The notes under the pieces were generated by a model, which worked only from the letters and a program-made list of their open reading frames with translations, was not told the origin of the DNA and searched no databases. The position numbers and the translations under genes were made by a program. 64,000 nt of DNA from Gnetum montanum (taxonomy: Eukaryota > Streptophyta > Gnetopsida > Gnetales > Gnetaceae), in contig MNCI01008292.1 in assembly GCA_015680685.1 (NCBI GenBank), positions 1-64,000 on the forward strand, given 5' to 3'. Position 1 is the stretch's first letter, and every line of letters starts with the position of its first letter. Shown here piece after piece: positions 24,338 to 35,269 of the stretch.

Positions 24338-24538
24338 ATAGGTCTTAAGTAAGGTGAGTAATTCCAAGTTACAGGGATTAGGTATTTTAAGGAAAATAAG
24401 TTCCAACTTTGGCCATGGTTGCTATCCTATGGGGAAACTTAAAATAACCTTAATTAATTAACATTTCTAGCATCGCTACAAGATGGGTAAGAATTACCCA
24501 AATGAGTGTATCCTTATCTTACCAATGTCTCTTGTACT
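24338..24538. repeat. 201-bp direct duplication, right copy
   Basis: Differs from 17291-17491 at five positions. It is followed by TGATGA (24539-24544), the same six bases that start the B LTR, and then by D leader sequence. See the left copy. Confidence 0.95.
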
Positions 24539-24792
24539 TGATGAATGTTGATGTGGTGTAATTAGAACTCTTAATTGCTAATATTCTTAAAGGAATCTTT
24601 TTTGGTGAGTTTCATATTGAACATGTAGTACTTCATGGTTCTTCTATAAATATATGGATCATCTCAAACATATGATGCATCTAGTGGTGATCCATGACTT
24701 TGACTAGGTCATGGCTCCATGGTTTATCATCAAGTTGTAGTCACCCCATGGTTTTGATTAGTCCTTGAGTCATGATTTTCTTTGATACCAAA
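24539..24792 (-). other. Element D PBS and start of leader
   Basis: Read on minus, TTTGGTATCAAAG (24780-24792) follows the LTR end. It resembles the initiator Met-tRNA PBS TGGTATCAGAG. The leader then aligns with D2 from 41768 on (ATGATCCATrnAT-type block). No gag motif is visible in this stretch. Confidence 0.75.
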
Positions 24793-25344
24793 TGTGACAT
24801 CCCGTTCTTAGATTTCATGGAAAATATCATATATACATTATATTAGACATCAGGCATAAGAAGATAATAGAGTAAACGTCAAATATCTGTAACATTCAAT
24901 ATTAAGCGTAAAGCAAATAATAGGGAAATGTAGAAGGAAAGAAGAAAAGAATGCTTTATTGATGTGGAATAGTGTATTTGGATCATGCTTCAAGTGTTCT
25001 TTAGGTTTTCTTCCTTCAGCATCTATCCTTAGAGACAATCTGGCACTACCACCACTGTTAAACCTATCAACAACCAAAAGGGATGGTCAATCCTCTTTCT
25101 ATCCCGCTTCAACCAACACCCATTACTCATCTTTACTAGCTCTGCAACTCCATTCTGATATGACTTCTAATGCCTATGTATGTATAAATACCCTAGGTCA
25201 ACCCCCAAAGATCACCTTAAGAGAAATATTCATTATTGCAATGTGCATTTTTGAGTCTTAATTACAATTCCCCTTTTAGGTCTTGTTATGAAGAGACACA
25301 ATCTTCATTATGTAGTAGCACCATTTGGGAATGGGGATGTTACA
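24793..25344 (-). repeat. Element D 5' LTR
   Basis: 552 bp with near-palindromic ends (TGTGACATCCC on the left, GGGGATGTTACA on the right). The minus strand carries TATTTATA-like and AATAAAG-like signals in promoter-to-poly(A) order, as in D2. Paired with 12970-13542. Confidence 0.85.
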
Positions 25345-28164
25345 AAGATCTTCTAGAAGGAAGGATGTAATAACTCGCATTTTTGGTATCCCTAATACAT
25401 ATTATCATTATTGATATTGTGATGCGTATGGTTAAGTATGTATTATGCATATTATTGGTTCAATATATTTTATGATTTTTCATTTAATGTTTCATGTTGA
25501 TGAGATTTAAGATGCATGGTGTATTAATGTCATTATGTATCTTTTGATATATGTAGATGTGCATTAACCCNAGATAAGAAGTTACATATCAAGTGGAAAG
25601 GATTGATGGAAATATTTTTTAGTTTAATGCTTTTTTTGGTAATTGGTTGATTTCTCCCATTTCATGATTTTTGTTAATGTTCATTAAAACTCCCATGACC
25701 CTTTCATTCCATACACTTTGATGATTTAGAAGAGTTGCTATCAAAGGTTGAAGCTAATGGAGGTGCTAGTGGATTTCAGATTAGTTGTGCTTCCATTGAA
25801 TCTTTGTATTACTCTCTCCTCTTGTGGAGTTTCTTTATGTAGATTCAAAGGTAAGATCTTTGCTCCTTTTCAATTTTTTATTTATAGGTTTGTGCACATT
25901 AGTGGGATGGATTTTATATTATTTATCCATATTATTATGATGTTGTATGTGGGCAATCAAGTATTATTTTAATCACCTTGGAATGTTGATTTAGTAACTT
26001 TTTGTGTGTAAATTATGAATAATTGTATTACTATTTTTGTCAACTTGCAACATGGGTTTTATGGGAATTTTACCAGCAATTTTATGGGATGGACTTTGCA
26101 AATTAATTTGTTAGATTTTATGTGCATTTAAGGAAGATTTAGCTATTGATTTGATAATGTGAGAAGATAGAATTTGTGAATTTAATTTAGATTATAAATT
26201 TTTATATAAATTTTATATGGATCTATGAAATTTCGTGATATAGTATTTTTATTATATATATATATATACTTGTAATTTTCTTTTGCGGGTCTAGGGTTTT
26301 AAGATGTAGAGAATTGCATTGATAAAATATATGTCTTTTCATAAAATATTTTTATCTTTTACATATATTTAGGTTAGGATTTGATCTATAGGTTTTAGAA
26401 ATCCTCATGAAAATTTATACAATTGAAAAAAGGAATAATTTTAAAACTCATGGTATATTTTTTGTTATGATCTAGCCTTTTAGACATATATGAAATCATA
26501 GAAATTTTTATAACATGGATTTAGGAGGTTATATCTCTAGAATTATATAGAATAAAAATTTGAAATTTTACATGAATGTTTTTATATATATTATATTTCA
26601 TATCCAACTAGAATCAATTAAAAACATTGTGTTTTGGCTTAGTTATAAATTACCTCTCTACACTAGCTAAAATTGCACCAATTTTGGTAGTATATATTAA
26701 AAAACCTAGATCTCCTAATAGATTTTAATATAAAACTTTATCCCTATATTGGATTTATGGTAGCTTAAAAATAATTTTGGAATAAAAAAAAAGGATATGT
26801 CAACATAAAGTTATGGTCCATTTACTATTAGCTACTTTTTCTGTTTCTATTCTAACTTGATTCTATAAGCCTAGATTCATGGCTTAATATCTTTGTATGT
26901 TTGATAGATATCTCCATAAGTTTTTAACAAATACTAGGATTGAATATTATATTTTATATAAATCTAAAATTTTTAGCAAATTCAAAGTAATAGTAGAGTT
27001 ATAATAATTTTACTCACTATTATGCATTTAGACTATGATTTAAATCCTGACTTAATTTTGGGATTGATAGGGATGTTGATACCCTATGTTAAAATAAAAT
27101 TTTAGTTATGTGTGATCATGGTTTAGATATTATATCTTGGTATTCATGTGTTACTAGCTCATTTATTATTGATGTTTGGTTTAGTTCCCTTTTGACTTCA
27201 GTATGCTTGATTTTTAAAAATGGATTTGTTAGCATGTTAACTTTGGCTTGGGGTTAATTGTTGGATATTTTGGTTGTTTTGGGGCATGTTAGATTGTTGT
27301 ATCTCTTAGTTATTTGTTCATGTAAAATGATGTTTTGGGTTCCTCCATCATAAACATGTGGTTTGACATGTTTGTATGTTTGTTGGTTCTTTGATTGTTA
27401 GAGCTATCACTAAGTTTGTGTGGCTAGTTAGAGATGGGCTCCTTGGAGATGTTTGGTGATTAACATCCACTAGGATGCATTAGTATGCCTTTTATCATAG
27501 GTCCCCATCCTGTAGGAGAGAGTGATTCCATGCCTCATTGATCTTTTTTTTTTTTGATGTCCTGTATGCAATCTCTAGCACTAGTATGTTTGGAAATGTA
27601 TGAAGTGAGTCATAGAGATACTTCATATTTATTTTAAGAATAATAATAAATTCATGTGTATGTTAATTTGATATTTGATCTGGATACATTTTGGCTTTAA
27701 AATTGAAAAGGTACACATGATAAATTTGATACACATTTGACACTTAGTGCAATATGTGACAGTCTCCTTATTTCTAGGTTGATGGTCGGAGTGGTAATTC
27801 AATTGAGTTAGTAATGTTTGATTTGGAATGATATGGAAATATGATCTTGGTTATTGGTTAGGTGCATTTGCTAACATGTTAGAGCTGCAAATCTTAGTTT
27901 TTACATGTTTGATGGATGGATGTTTGGTTGTATATTTTTATGCTTATGTAGATGTCTTTGAGCTAACATGTTTTGTAAGTTATCCATGCTCCTTCTAACT
28001 CTCATGAGATCTGTCCATTCATTGGTTGGAGATGGTGTCAATTTTTATCACTTAGTTTTAGACTAATATACATTTTTCATAAAATTTAATCATATAAGGA
28101 GAAGTATGAAGATCCTGGATGGTTTTTTAAGTTGTTTTTAGTTTGATTAATGAGGTTATGTTTC
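25345..28164 (+). repeat. G1 polypurine tract and 3' LTR, cut by element F
   Basis: The purine-rich AGAAGGAAGGA (25356-25366) directly precedes the LTR start TGTAATAAC at 25367. The LTR matches the 5' LTR but is longer, with about 1.8 kb extra between 25815 and 27597. That extra part is AT-rich and non-coding as far as I can see. A single N at 25571 stands where the 5' LTR has about 250 bp. The empty site of the solo LTR is at 27967-27971. Element F starts at 28165, and the expected LTR end is not found beyond F. Confidence 0.75.
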
Positions 28165-29054
28165 TGATGAAGTGCTAAACAGTCGATGCGTCGACTAGGC
28201 CACATATACAGGGCCCCGTATACATAGCCGCATTGACGCGGCCTCGTCGACACATCCCTCCATGCATCAACGTGGCCCCGTTTACACGGAGCCTATTTTA
28301 ACCTATAAATAAGTGGGCTCTCGCCACACTTAGGTATCTTTTAGGTTAATTGTAGGGAAGCTCTTATAGTTTGTTTTTGTAGGAGTTAGACTATTTTCCC
28401 AAGTGCATGCCCACAGTGTGATGCTTGTAATTGTACAGAACCTTTATTCAAGTGTGATGTACTTGGACACGCACATGACTGGAAATAAAGATCAAGATTA
28501 CTTCATCATTGTAGCATTCACTTAGTTTTAATTGTTTAATTGTTATTCTTAATTATTATTGTCATTGATTGTTTTCTTAGTTAATATTTATTTACCATCA
28601 TTTACTATTCTTGTTGTTAACTGTGGAATGATTATGACTTAATCACGAGCATTTAAGTGTGACTACTTGGGAACCCAGTAGCGTACCTAGGATCTATGCT
28701 TGGTAATCCCAATAGTAGTCATGCACAAGGTCCAAGATGTATACGGATGATTAAGGAATGGATTCTCATCACAGTTAGGCTAGCTTAGACTTCATTTCCT
28801 ATTATTTATTAGTTTAATCAAGATTATTTTCCATTATCTCTAGGAGTAGCACTAGTTTAGGATCACATCATACACCTCACTCTGGACTAATATACGTGAC
28901 AAAGCAAATACTAGTCTAGGTGGAAAGACAGCGAACTATGATCAACGTGTAAATATCTAGATACCACAACTAGCCTATCCATAGAGTTCGACCAAATCAT
29001 GTGTGAATGCTCATATTCGTATGGTTGAGTGTAGCGGTACCTCGCCACTCATCA
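28165..29054 (+). repeat. Element F 5' LTR
   Basis: 890 bp, TGATGAAGTG...CACTCATCA, nearly identical to 33170-34059. The U3 start holds repeated palindromic pieces (CGATGCGTCGAC, GGGCCCCGTATAC, around 28180-28290) and then TATAAATAAG. Left flank GTTTC (28160-28164). Confidence 0.93.
28304..28311 (+). promoter_or_regulatory. TATA box of the F 5' LTR
   Basis: TATAAATA followed by AGTGGGCTC. The same box stands at 33309-33316 in the 3' LTR and, with TATAAATAAG, at 8070 in the solo LTR. It would drive transcription of the element RNA. Confidence 0.65.
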
Positions 29055-29055
29055 T

Positions 29056-29073
29056 TGGCACTGTTGTTGGGGA
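29056..29073 (+). promoter_or_regulatory. Element F primer-binding site
   Basis: TGGCACTGTTGTTGGGGA, one base after the LTR. It differs from the tRNA-Asp type TGGCGCCGTTGCCGGGGA only by C-to-T or G-to-A changes. It sets the plus orientation. Confidence 0.8.
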
Positions 29074-29191
29074 TGGTGCTAGTTATTTAGATTAGTTATA
29101 TCATACAAGATCTCTGTAACATGTATTAATGATATATCCTTTAGAAAAAAAATTCAATTCAATTCAATTAAGTCACACACAGTTCACAACA

Positions 29192-31078
29192 ATGTCTCTC
29201 TTACAAGACTATGACAATGCAACAACTAGTAGGGCAACTCATTGGAGAACCAACAAATTATATGATAATGAAGATGAATTTTGGAGTACCCAATTTGATG
29301 TAGGGGTCTCCTATGAGCATCAACGCAAAAAACATCATCCCAACTCACAACTGCATAACATACATAGTGATGATGAACCCCTATTGGCCACTACAAGCTT
29401 AACAGAAATACAAGAGGCTATTCAAATACCCCGCAGGCATCATAAGGAAAGTCTTCTACCCAAGCTTAACTTAAACAACTTACCCAAGTTTTCAAGAGGC
29501 TATGATTTAGATCCCCAACATCATCTACAAGCCTTCCATGATGTCTATGCATGGAATGACATTGATAATGGATGGAAAAAACTTAAGCTCTTTCCTCTAA
29601 CACTCGTTGGCCAAGCAAAAGTATGGTATAGGTCGTTAAAACCAAAATCAATTCGATGTTGGCTAACAATGGTAGAACTCTTCAATGAAATATATCAAAC
29701 CTATGTGAGAGTGTCAGCCTTGAGAAGACAAATCCAAGAATGGAAACAAGTGCAACATGAACCCTTGGACATGGCCTTAGAAAGATATTATGCACTATTA
29801 AACAACTGCCCAGGCCATGGGTTCTCCGAGGAAAGGCTAATGTACCATATCATAGATGGGCTCTGTAATGAAACAAGGGACATCCTAGGGATGTATGCCC
29901 AAGGTCAACTATATGAGCTATGAACCCATCAATTCCAAGAGCTTTTTAAGTGGGTAGCAAAAGAAGAAGGAAAAATATTCAAATGGGATAATGTTGAAAG
30001 TTCTCAACAGGATCAAAATCTCAACTTAACAAGTGTCCATGATCATGAAGAGGAGGTGGAATCATCTTTTCCAATCCTACAATCACTAGATGAAATTGAG
30101 GCAAAGATTAATAAGATGACAGACTATGTACATGAAAGATGTGGAGAATATGCCAACAGTATTATAGGAAGAACTATGCCAAATTGAGAAATAGTACAGG
30201 ACACCATGCAACAATCAAAACAAAGGGTAGAAGATAATAAGAATAAGAACTCAACTACCAATTTCACATATCAATGTAATGTCTATCTGTACGATCACCC
30301 CAAAGGCCAATGTCTAGTTTTGCCACATTTACATGAGCATTGAGGAGGAATGTTACATCCAGATTTTGTAAAAAAATATCAGGTTCAACCACAGTGGCAA
30401 AAACCTCAGTCATGGGGGAGGCCACCGCCAATTAGACCATACCCTTCATATGTCCCAACACAAAATGCTTATTATGTTCAACACCCTATTTCTCCAACAG
30501 GATCAACATCCTCTACCTCACCTCATTGTTATCATTCTCCTGAGTACTATCCACCCATGTCCTCTCCAACAAAATCACCACCTCATGTGCTTTACACTTC
30601 TCCTCAACCTCAATATTTGCATACTTCACCCTCTTCTACATTGCCACCAGTTGTGCTAGAAGGCTTTACACCATAGCACCAACCCATGAATGTTACTTGT
30701 GCTACTGTTGTCAATAGTAGTGGGAACCCTCCACAACATCGAAAGTGTCCTTTCTTTAGGCAAGATTATAGAAAGAGATAGCACAATTTCGAAACCACTG
30801 CATCCTCCAACTTAGCACAAGTTCAACGCTATGATGCATCCTCCTCCTCAAACTCAATGCCTCCTGTTACTCTATTTGGGCCAACAATCAACACTCCAAC
30901 AACCATGGGGCCCAATGAATATTGCCACATGGGGAGACATGTTGATCCTTGCATATCATCTTACAATCACAAGTACCATAGTGGGTCAACTCCTTATAAA
31001 TTAACCACATCCTATAACTTGCCCCACTATGTCAACTCTAATCAAGTGTCTGAACCCCAATGGGGTAAGTATCACTAG
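29192..31078 (+). pseudogene. Element F gag, one frame with five internal stops
   Basis: Start ATG at 29192 (MSLLQDYDN). An upstream in-frame ATG at 29129 is less likely because the family start lies close to the core. A single frame of 628 codons runs to TAG at 31076 with no frameshift. Internal stops are TGA at 29921, 30185 and 30341, and TAG at 30674 and 30779. The core has HLQAFHDVYAW, KVWYRSLKP, ELFNEIYQTYVRV and YHIIDGLCNETRD. The zinc knuckle near 30270-30310 has lost its second Cys (CNVYLYDHPKGQC). A Pro/Ser/Tyr-rich tail follows. It would be a particle protein if read through or before decay. Confidence 0.85.
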
Positions 31079-32575
31079 GTCCCAATATTTTCAACATGCA
31101 AGGATCCCCACCTTCCATTTATTAATTCTAGCCATGCTCAATCGTTTAGCTATGGGGGGTATCCTCCATTCTAACAACACAGAATTAATAAATATTTTTC
31201 TGTTTCTTTAATTTTTCAACTTTTTGTTTTCTAGTTTTTCACCTTTTAATTTATTGTTTTATCTTTTTGTCTTTTTGTCTTTTTATGAGTAATCTCATCT
31301 ATGAATAAAACACTCATGTGACTCGTTGGTTGAGCTGTTGTTTTATGCTATCAATTCTCAGGTGATTAATTATTTGGATAGCAAAACCACCACATCCACC
31401 CAACCATTCTATTAATAAGAGGTTCTACTTTGGGTAAGATGATATTCTTTTCATCATGAAACTTAAAAGTAATTTTTTGCTCATTATGCCCAAAGTGAAA
31501 AATGATGGACTAAGAGGGAATAGCCAGGGTGTGACATCAAGGGAACTTGTGGATTCTTTTTGGTAACATCTGTAGGTGCTATCATGCAACTTGGTTGTAC
31601 TAAGATCCTTGTAGATCTAACAAAAAATGGGAGTAAGAGTATTAAAGGCACCCAATAAATAACCTAACGCTATTCTAGGGGGTCCCACTAGAAAGACATG
31701 CACCCATGCCTGAAGGTAGGTGGCTTCTCTGGATTAAGTACTTCATCAAAAGAGAGAGAGAGAGAAAAGAGAGTGTGCCAAAGTGACCAAACAAAAATTA
31801 TGCCACAAAGAAATTCCAAGTCACTCCTCCCTTGCACAAAACACCAAGTGATTGTACACCTTGCTATCATGGCACTCTTATGGTTGTCCATCATTGGATG
31901 AAATAATGCAATGTCACTGATCGAAGGAATGGACTTGGTCTTGATTTTGGAGTGACGGGCTAATGACATATTAATCATGCCCTACACTCAAGATTCATTG
32001 TGCCTAGAATTAGTTACCTCATGTTCCAATCTCTGCAATCCCTTTTCTGATTGATCCCATCTCGTTGTTCATGTATTTGTGACTCGTGTCTTGTGTAGCA
32101 TTGAATTCATACCTCATCACGATGGTAACTACATATGTATGTGTTTTGTTGCATTGGTATAGATTATATTTAACACTTCTAGTGCCTATGAACATTTTAA
32201 GGTGTGGTTACGCATGGGAATTATAGGTTGGAACATACTTTGGGGAGGACCCACTTGCGTGACTTTTGTAATTTGTACTTGTTGCACACCACTACATCAT
32301 TTTATACCCTCCAAGTACTTCATTGCCAAATCTATTCTTTCCTTTTTCATCATTTTATCAAACATTCCTCAAAACCATTATGTGTCCTTTGATGTGTCAC
32401 CTAAATGAACCAGGCCCAACATTAAACTTTTAGGGCAACTTCCTTGAAAAACTTTCTAACTCTAAAATCACACTAAGCAAAGAATTCAACAATTACTTAA
32501 GGTAATATGTAACGTATGAAATAATTGAACTTCTTTCAATAACCTTACTAACAATTGATCTTTGTGTGATTATGG
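31079..32575 (+). other. Element F middle region, non-coding
   Basis: In Athila elements pol would lie here. I find no protease, RT or integrase motif. It contains T-rich tracts (31190-31300) and a GA tract (31749-31776). A stretch at 31680-32440 holds features also seen in the 3' regions of B, E and I (CTTAAAG-type leader, TTGGGGAGGACCCACTTGCG near 32240, the complement of the GTGGrTCCTCCCC core). This places the pol deletion before that point. Confidence 0.55.
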
Positions 32576-33082
32576 ATGGCCCTAAAAAGAGGACAACAAG
32601 GAGGACCTTCTCAAGGTGCAATTAAACGGCTAGGGGGAGACAAAAGCCAAGGACCTCATGTAGAACGTGCAGAGCAGAAGGCACAATCATTTAGCATCCA
32701 TCAAGGACCTCCTATCACTGCACAAGCTAGCCAAACAAAAGGTGGAGAGGTCAGGGCCCAAGCCTATGAAGAGGAACAACGGCTATCTATAGCATGGCAT
32801 GTCAAGGCCAATCAAGTATTCCCATAGCTACCATGTCCATGGGAAATGCCGACTTCATCAAACATTGGAACATCAGCATGGACAGCTCATAATCCTCAAA
32901 TAGAAGAGGAGAAATGTCAGGTGCTTCTTCAATGGTATCAATCTAAGAAGCCTGATGCACAAGACAAGGGAAGAGACCCATGGAGGAACCACATGAGTTC
33001 CAATAAATTTTCTCATTTTGTGTCTATGTCCCAATTTTTTCATATCCACTACAGTATGAATAAATTTCTAGTCAATCAATAA
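32576..33082 (+). pseudogene. Element F small 3' ORF (third-ORF C-terminus)
   Basis: One frame of 168 codons with a single internal TAG at 32825. The block PCPWEMPTSSN...NPQIEEEKCQVLLQWYQ resembles MPYPWDVPILG...DPKSKEEKMKVLLDAF in the third ORF of E (43430-43683). Function is unknown. The position, between the pol site and the 3' LTR, is where Athila elements carry an extra ORF. An envelope role is not shown by anything visible here. Confidence 0.6.
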
Positions 33083-33169
33083 TCCCATACCTATCCACTA
33101 TGTATTCAATTAAGCTTGTTCCTCACTTTCTTTGACTCAAGGATGAGTTTTTACTCAATTGTGGGGGTA

Positions 33170-34059
33170 TGATGAAGCGCTAAACAATCGATGCATCAAC
33201 TAGGCCATGTATACGGGGCCCCGTATATGTGGCCGCATCGACGTAGCCCCATCGACGCATCCCTCCATGCATCGACATGGCCCCATTTACACAGAACCTA
33301 TTTTAGCCTATAAATAAGTGGGCTCTCGCCACACTTAGGTATCTTTTGGATTAATTGTAGGGAAGCTCTTGTAGTTTTTTTTTGTAGGAGTTAGACTATT
33401 TTCCCAAGTGCATGCCCGTAGTGTGATGCTTGTAATTGTACGGAACCTTTATTCAATTGTGATGTACTTGGATGTGCACATGACTGGAAATAAAGATCGA
33501 GATTACTTCATCATTGTAGCATTCACTTAGTTTTAATTGTTTAATTGTTATTGTTAATTGTTATTGTTATTTATTATTTTCTTAGTTAATATTTCTTTAC
33601 CATCATTTACTATTCTTGTTGTTAACTGCGGAATGAGTACAACTTAATCACGAGCATTTAAGTGTGACTACTTGGTAACCCAGTAGCGTACCTAGGATCT
33701 ACGCTTGGTAATCCTAGTAGTAGTCATGCATGAGGTCCAAGATGTGTACGGATGATTAAGGAACAGATGCTCATCGCACTTAGGCTAGCTTAGACTTCAT
33801 TTCCTATTGCTTATTAGTTTAATCAAGATTATTTTCCATTGTCTCTAGGAGTAGCACTAGTTTAGGATCACATCATATGCCTCACTCTGGACTAAACCAT
33901 ACATGACAAAGAAAATACTAGTCTAGGTGGGAAGACAGCAAACTGCGTTCAACATGTAACTATCTAGATACCACAACTAGCCTATCCACAGAGTTCGATC
34001 GGATCATGCATGAAGGCTCATATTCATATGGTTGAGTGTAGGGGTCCCTCGCCACTCAT
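33170..34059 (+). repeat. Element F 3' LTR
   Basis: Matches 28165-29054 closely. The PPT GTGGGGGTA ends at 33169. TATA box at 33309-33316. It ends CACTCAT and passes at once into unrelated DNA, so the last bases (CA) and the 3' flank are lost. Confidence 0.92.
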
Positions 34060-34239
34060 ATTTGTATGATTCAAGGTGAAAATTTTATTAAAAAATGTTA
34101 CATGGATTTTTGCAAAGTCTTTTAGCAAGCTAAAGTTCATTAAGATGAGTATGAACAAGCTTAATTTTTCAAAGATGGATTGAAGTAGAAATATCAATAA
34201 GAGATTATATTATATTAACCATAAACCTTGGATGAGACT

Positions 34240-34960
34240 TTTAATTTGGATCTTAAGGCTCTCAAATATCCCAAGACTACTAAAGGCAAGGACACCAAGG
34301 CTTCTAAAGATGAGAAATTAGAAAAGAAGAAAGAAAATGTCAAAGAAGACTCATATGAGAAGCAAGAGAAGAATAAGAAACAATTAGATTAAATGAAAGA
34401 CAATTCCAAGAAGGAAATAGTCAATAAGGTGATAATGCTTCCAAGGATCAATGCTTCAATTATGGAGAGATGTGATGCAAGAAAAATGAGTGAAAGAAGC
34501 CTAAATATTCTAAGGTTAAGAAACTTCAAATTTTAGAAGGATGAGTCTTCAAATGAAGGTAATCCTAATGGTCCAATGATTAAAATGTGACTAAAATTAA
34601 TTCTTTAACAAAAAATTGTATTGTTAATGGGTATTCTATAAGAAAAATACTCTTTAGAATTGGAGCTAGGTGTCTCTTCAATGCAAAATGGATTCACATC
34701 TTAATAGATGATGGTGATAAAAAATAATTATTCATTCTAAGGCTATTAATAAACTTTTTCTTAAAAATTTTTCTCATCATTAAGACATATAGAGTATATT
34801 GGCCTTCTAGAGATCATTTTCAAGATGTAGAGAAGAGATGGATTTTAACTTTTAAGATTAGTTCTTTTAAAGATCAAGTGCAATGTGACATTATTCTCAT
34901 AGATAGTGCTAATTTCATGCTTGGTAGATCTTAGAATTTTGATAATAAGGATACATTTCA
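34240..34960 (+). pseudogene. Element J gag tail and protease remnant
   Basis: 34250-34420 encodes a Lys/Asp/Glu-rich stretch (KGKDTKASKDEKLEKKKE), like the basic tail of a gag. 34620-34960 has the spacing of a Gypsy protease before RT, but no clear active site survives. Weakly supported. Confidence 0.4.
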
Positions 34961-35269
34961 TGGTGTAAGGTATATATGGTTAGTTCCTAGGAAATATGGA
35001 ATACATCAATTAATTGCCATGATATTGTAGCAATATAAAGAAAATTTTTCCATTAATGATTCTTTTATTTTTCTTGGGAAAACGAATATATCAAGGAACA
35101 TAAAAAAATTAGACATAGATTTATGATCATTTATACTATTATAACATGAGAAGAGGAGCTACAAAATGAACTTTCAACAATGGTGCAACTTTTATCATAA
35201 TATTTTACTAATGCATTTAAATAGAAATTGGAAGAACTTCCAACAATAAGATCCATTTAGTAGCAAATT

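Larger units (their letters stand above)
12970..25344 (-). mobile_element. Element D: pol-less LTR element carrying a host exonuclease fragment
   Basis: 5' LTR 24793-25344, PBS 24780-24792, internal region, PPT-like CAGGAGGTAAA read on minus just before the 3' LTR, and 3' LTR 12970-13542, all on the minus strand. Without nested B the internal region is about 4.2 kb. No gag, protease, RT or integrase is recognisable. In place of pol there is a CCR4/nocturnin-type exonuclease domain in element orientation. The possible target duplication is decayed (GAAAT left, AAGAT right). The same family recurs as D2. Confidence 0.75.
6957..28164 (+). mobile_element. Element G1: chromodomain Ty3/Gypsy (Tekay/Del-like), interrupted
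   Basis: G1 is reconstructed from three blocks: 5' LTR and internal region (6957-12969), PPT (25345-25366), and 3' LTR (25367-28164, cut by F). The two LTRs share their start (TGTAAyAAC) and long stretches of sequence. Element D lies between chromodomain and PPT. Joining 12969 to 25345 restores the usual short tail after a chromodomain followed by a purine tract and an LTR. Pol is full of stops. The end of the 3' LTR is missing at the F/J boundary (34060). Confidence 0.75.
28165..34059 (+). mobile_element. Element F: Athila-type element with gag only
   Basis: 5' LTR 28165-29054, PBS 29056-29073, gag 29192-31078, non-coding middle, small 3' ORF 32576-33082, PPT GTGGGGGTA before 33170, and 3' LTR 33170-34059. 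No protease, RT, RNase H or integrase is present. The internal region is only 4.1 kb. It is the least decayed element here. The right LTR end lacks the final CA and no target duplication is found, so the right border has been altered. Confidence 0.88.

Noticed and set aside
24959-25261. A 100-codon plus-strand frame in the D LTR
   Set aside because: A related frame occurs in the other D-family LTRs (13172-13363, 41587-41318). It is LTR sequence, with the frame not kept between copies.
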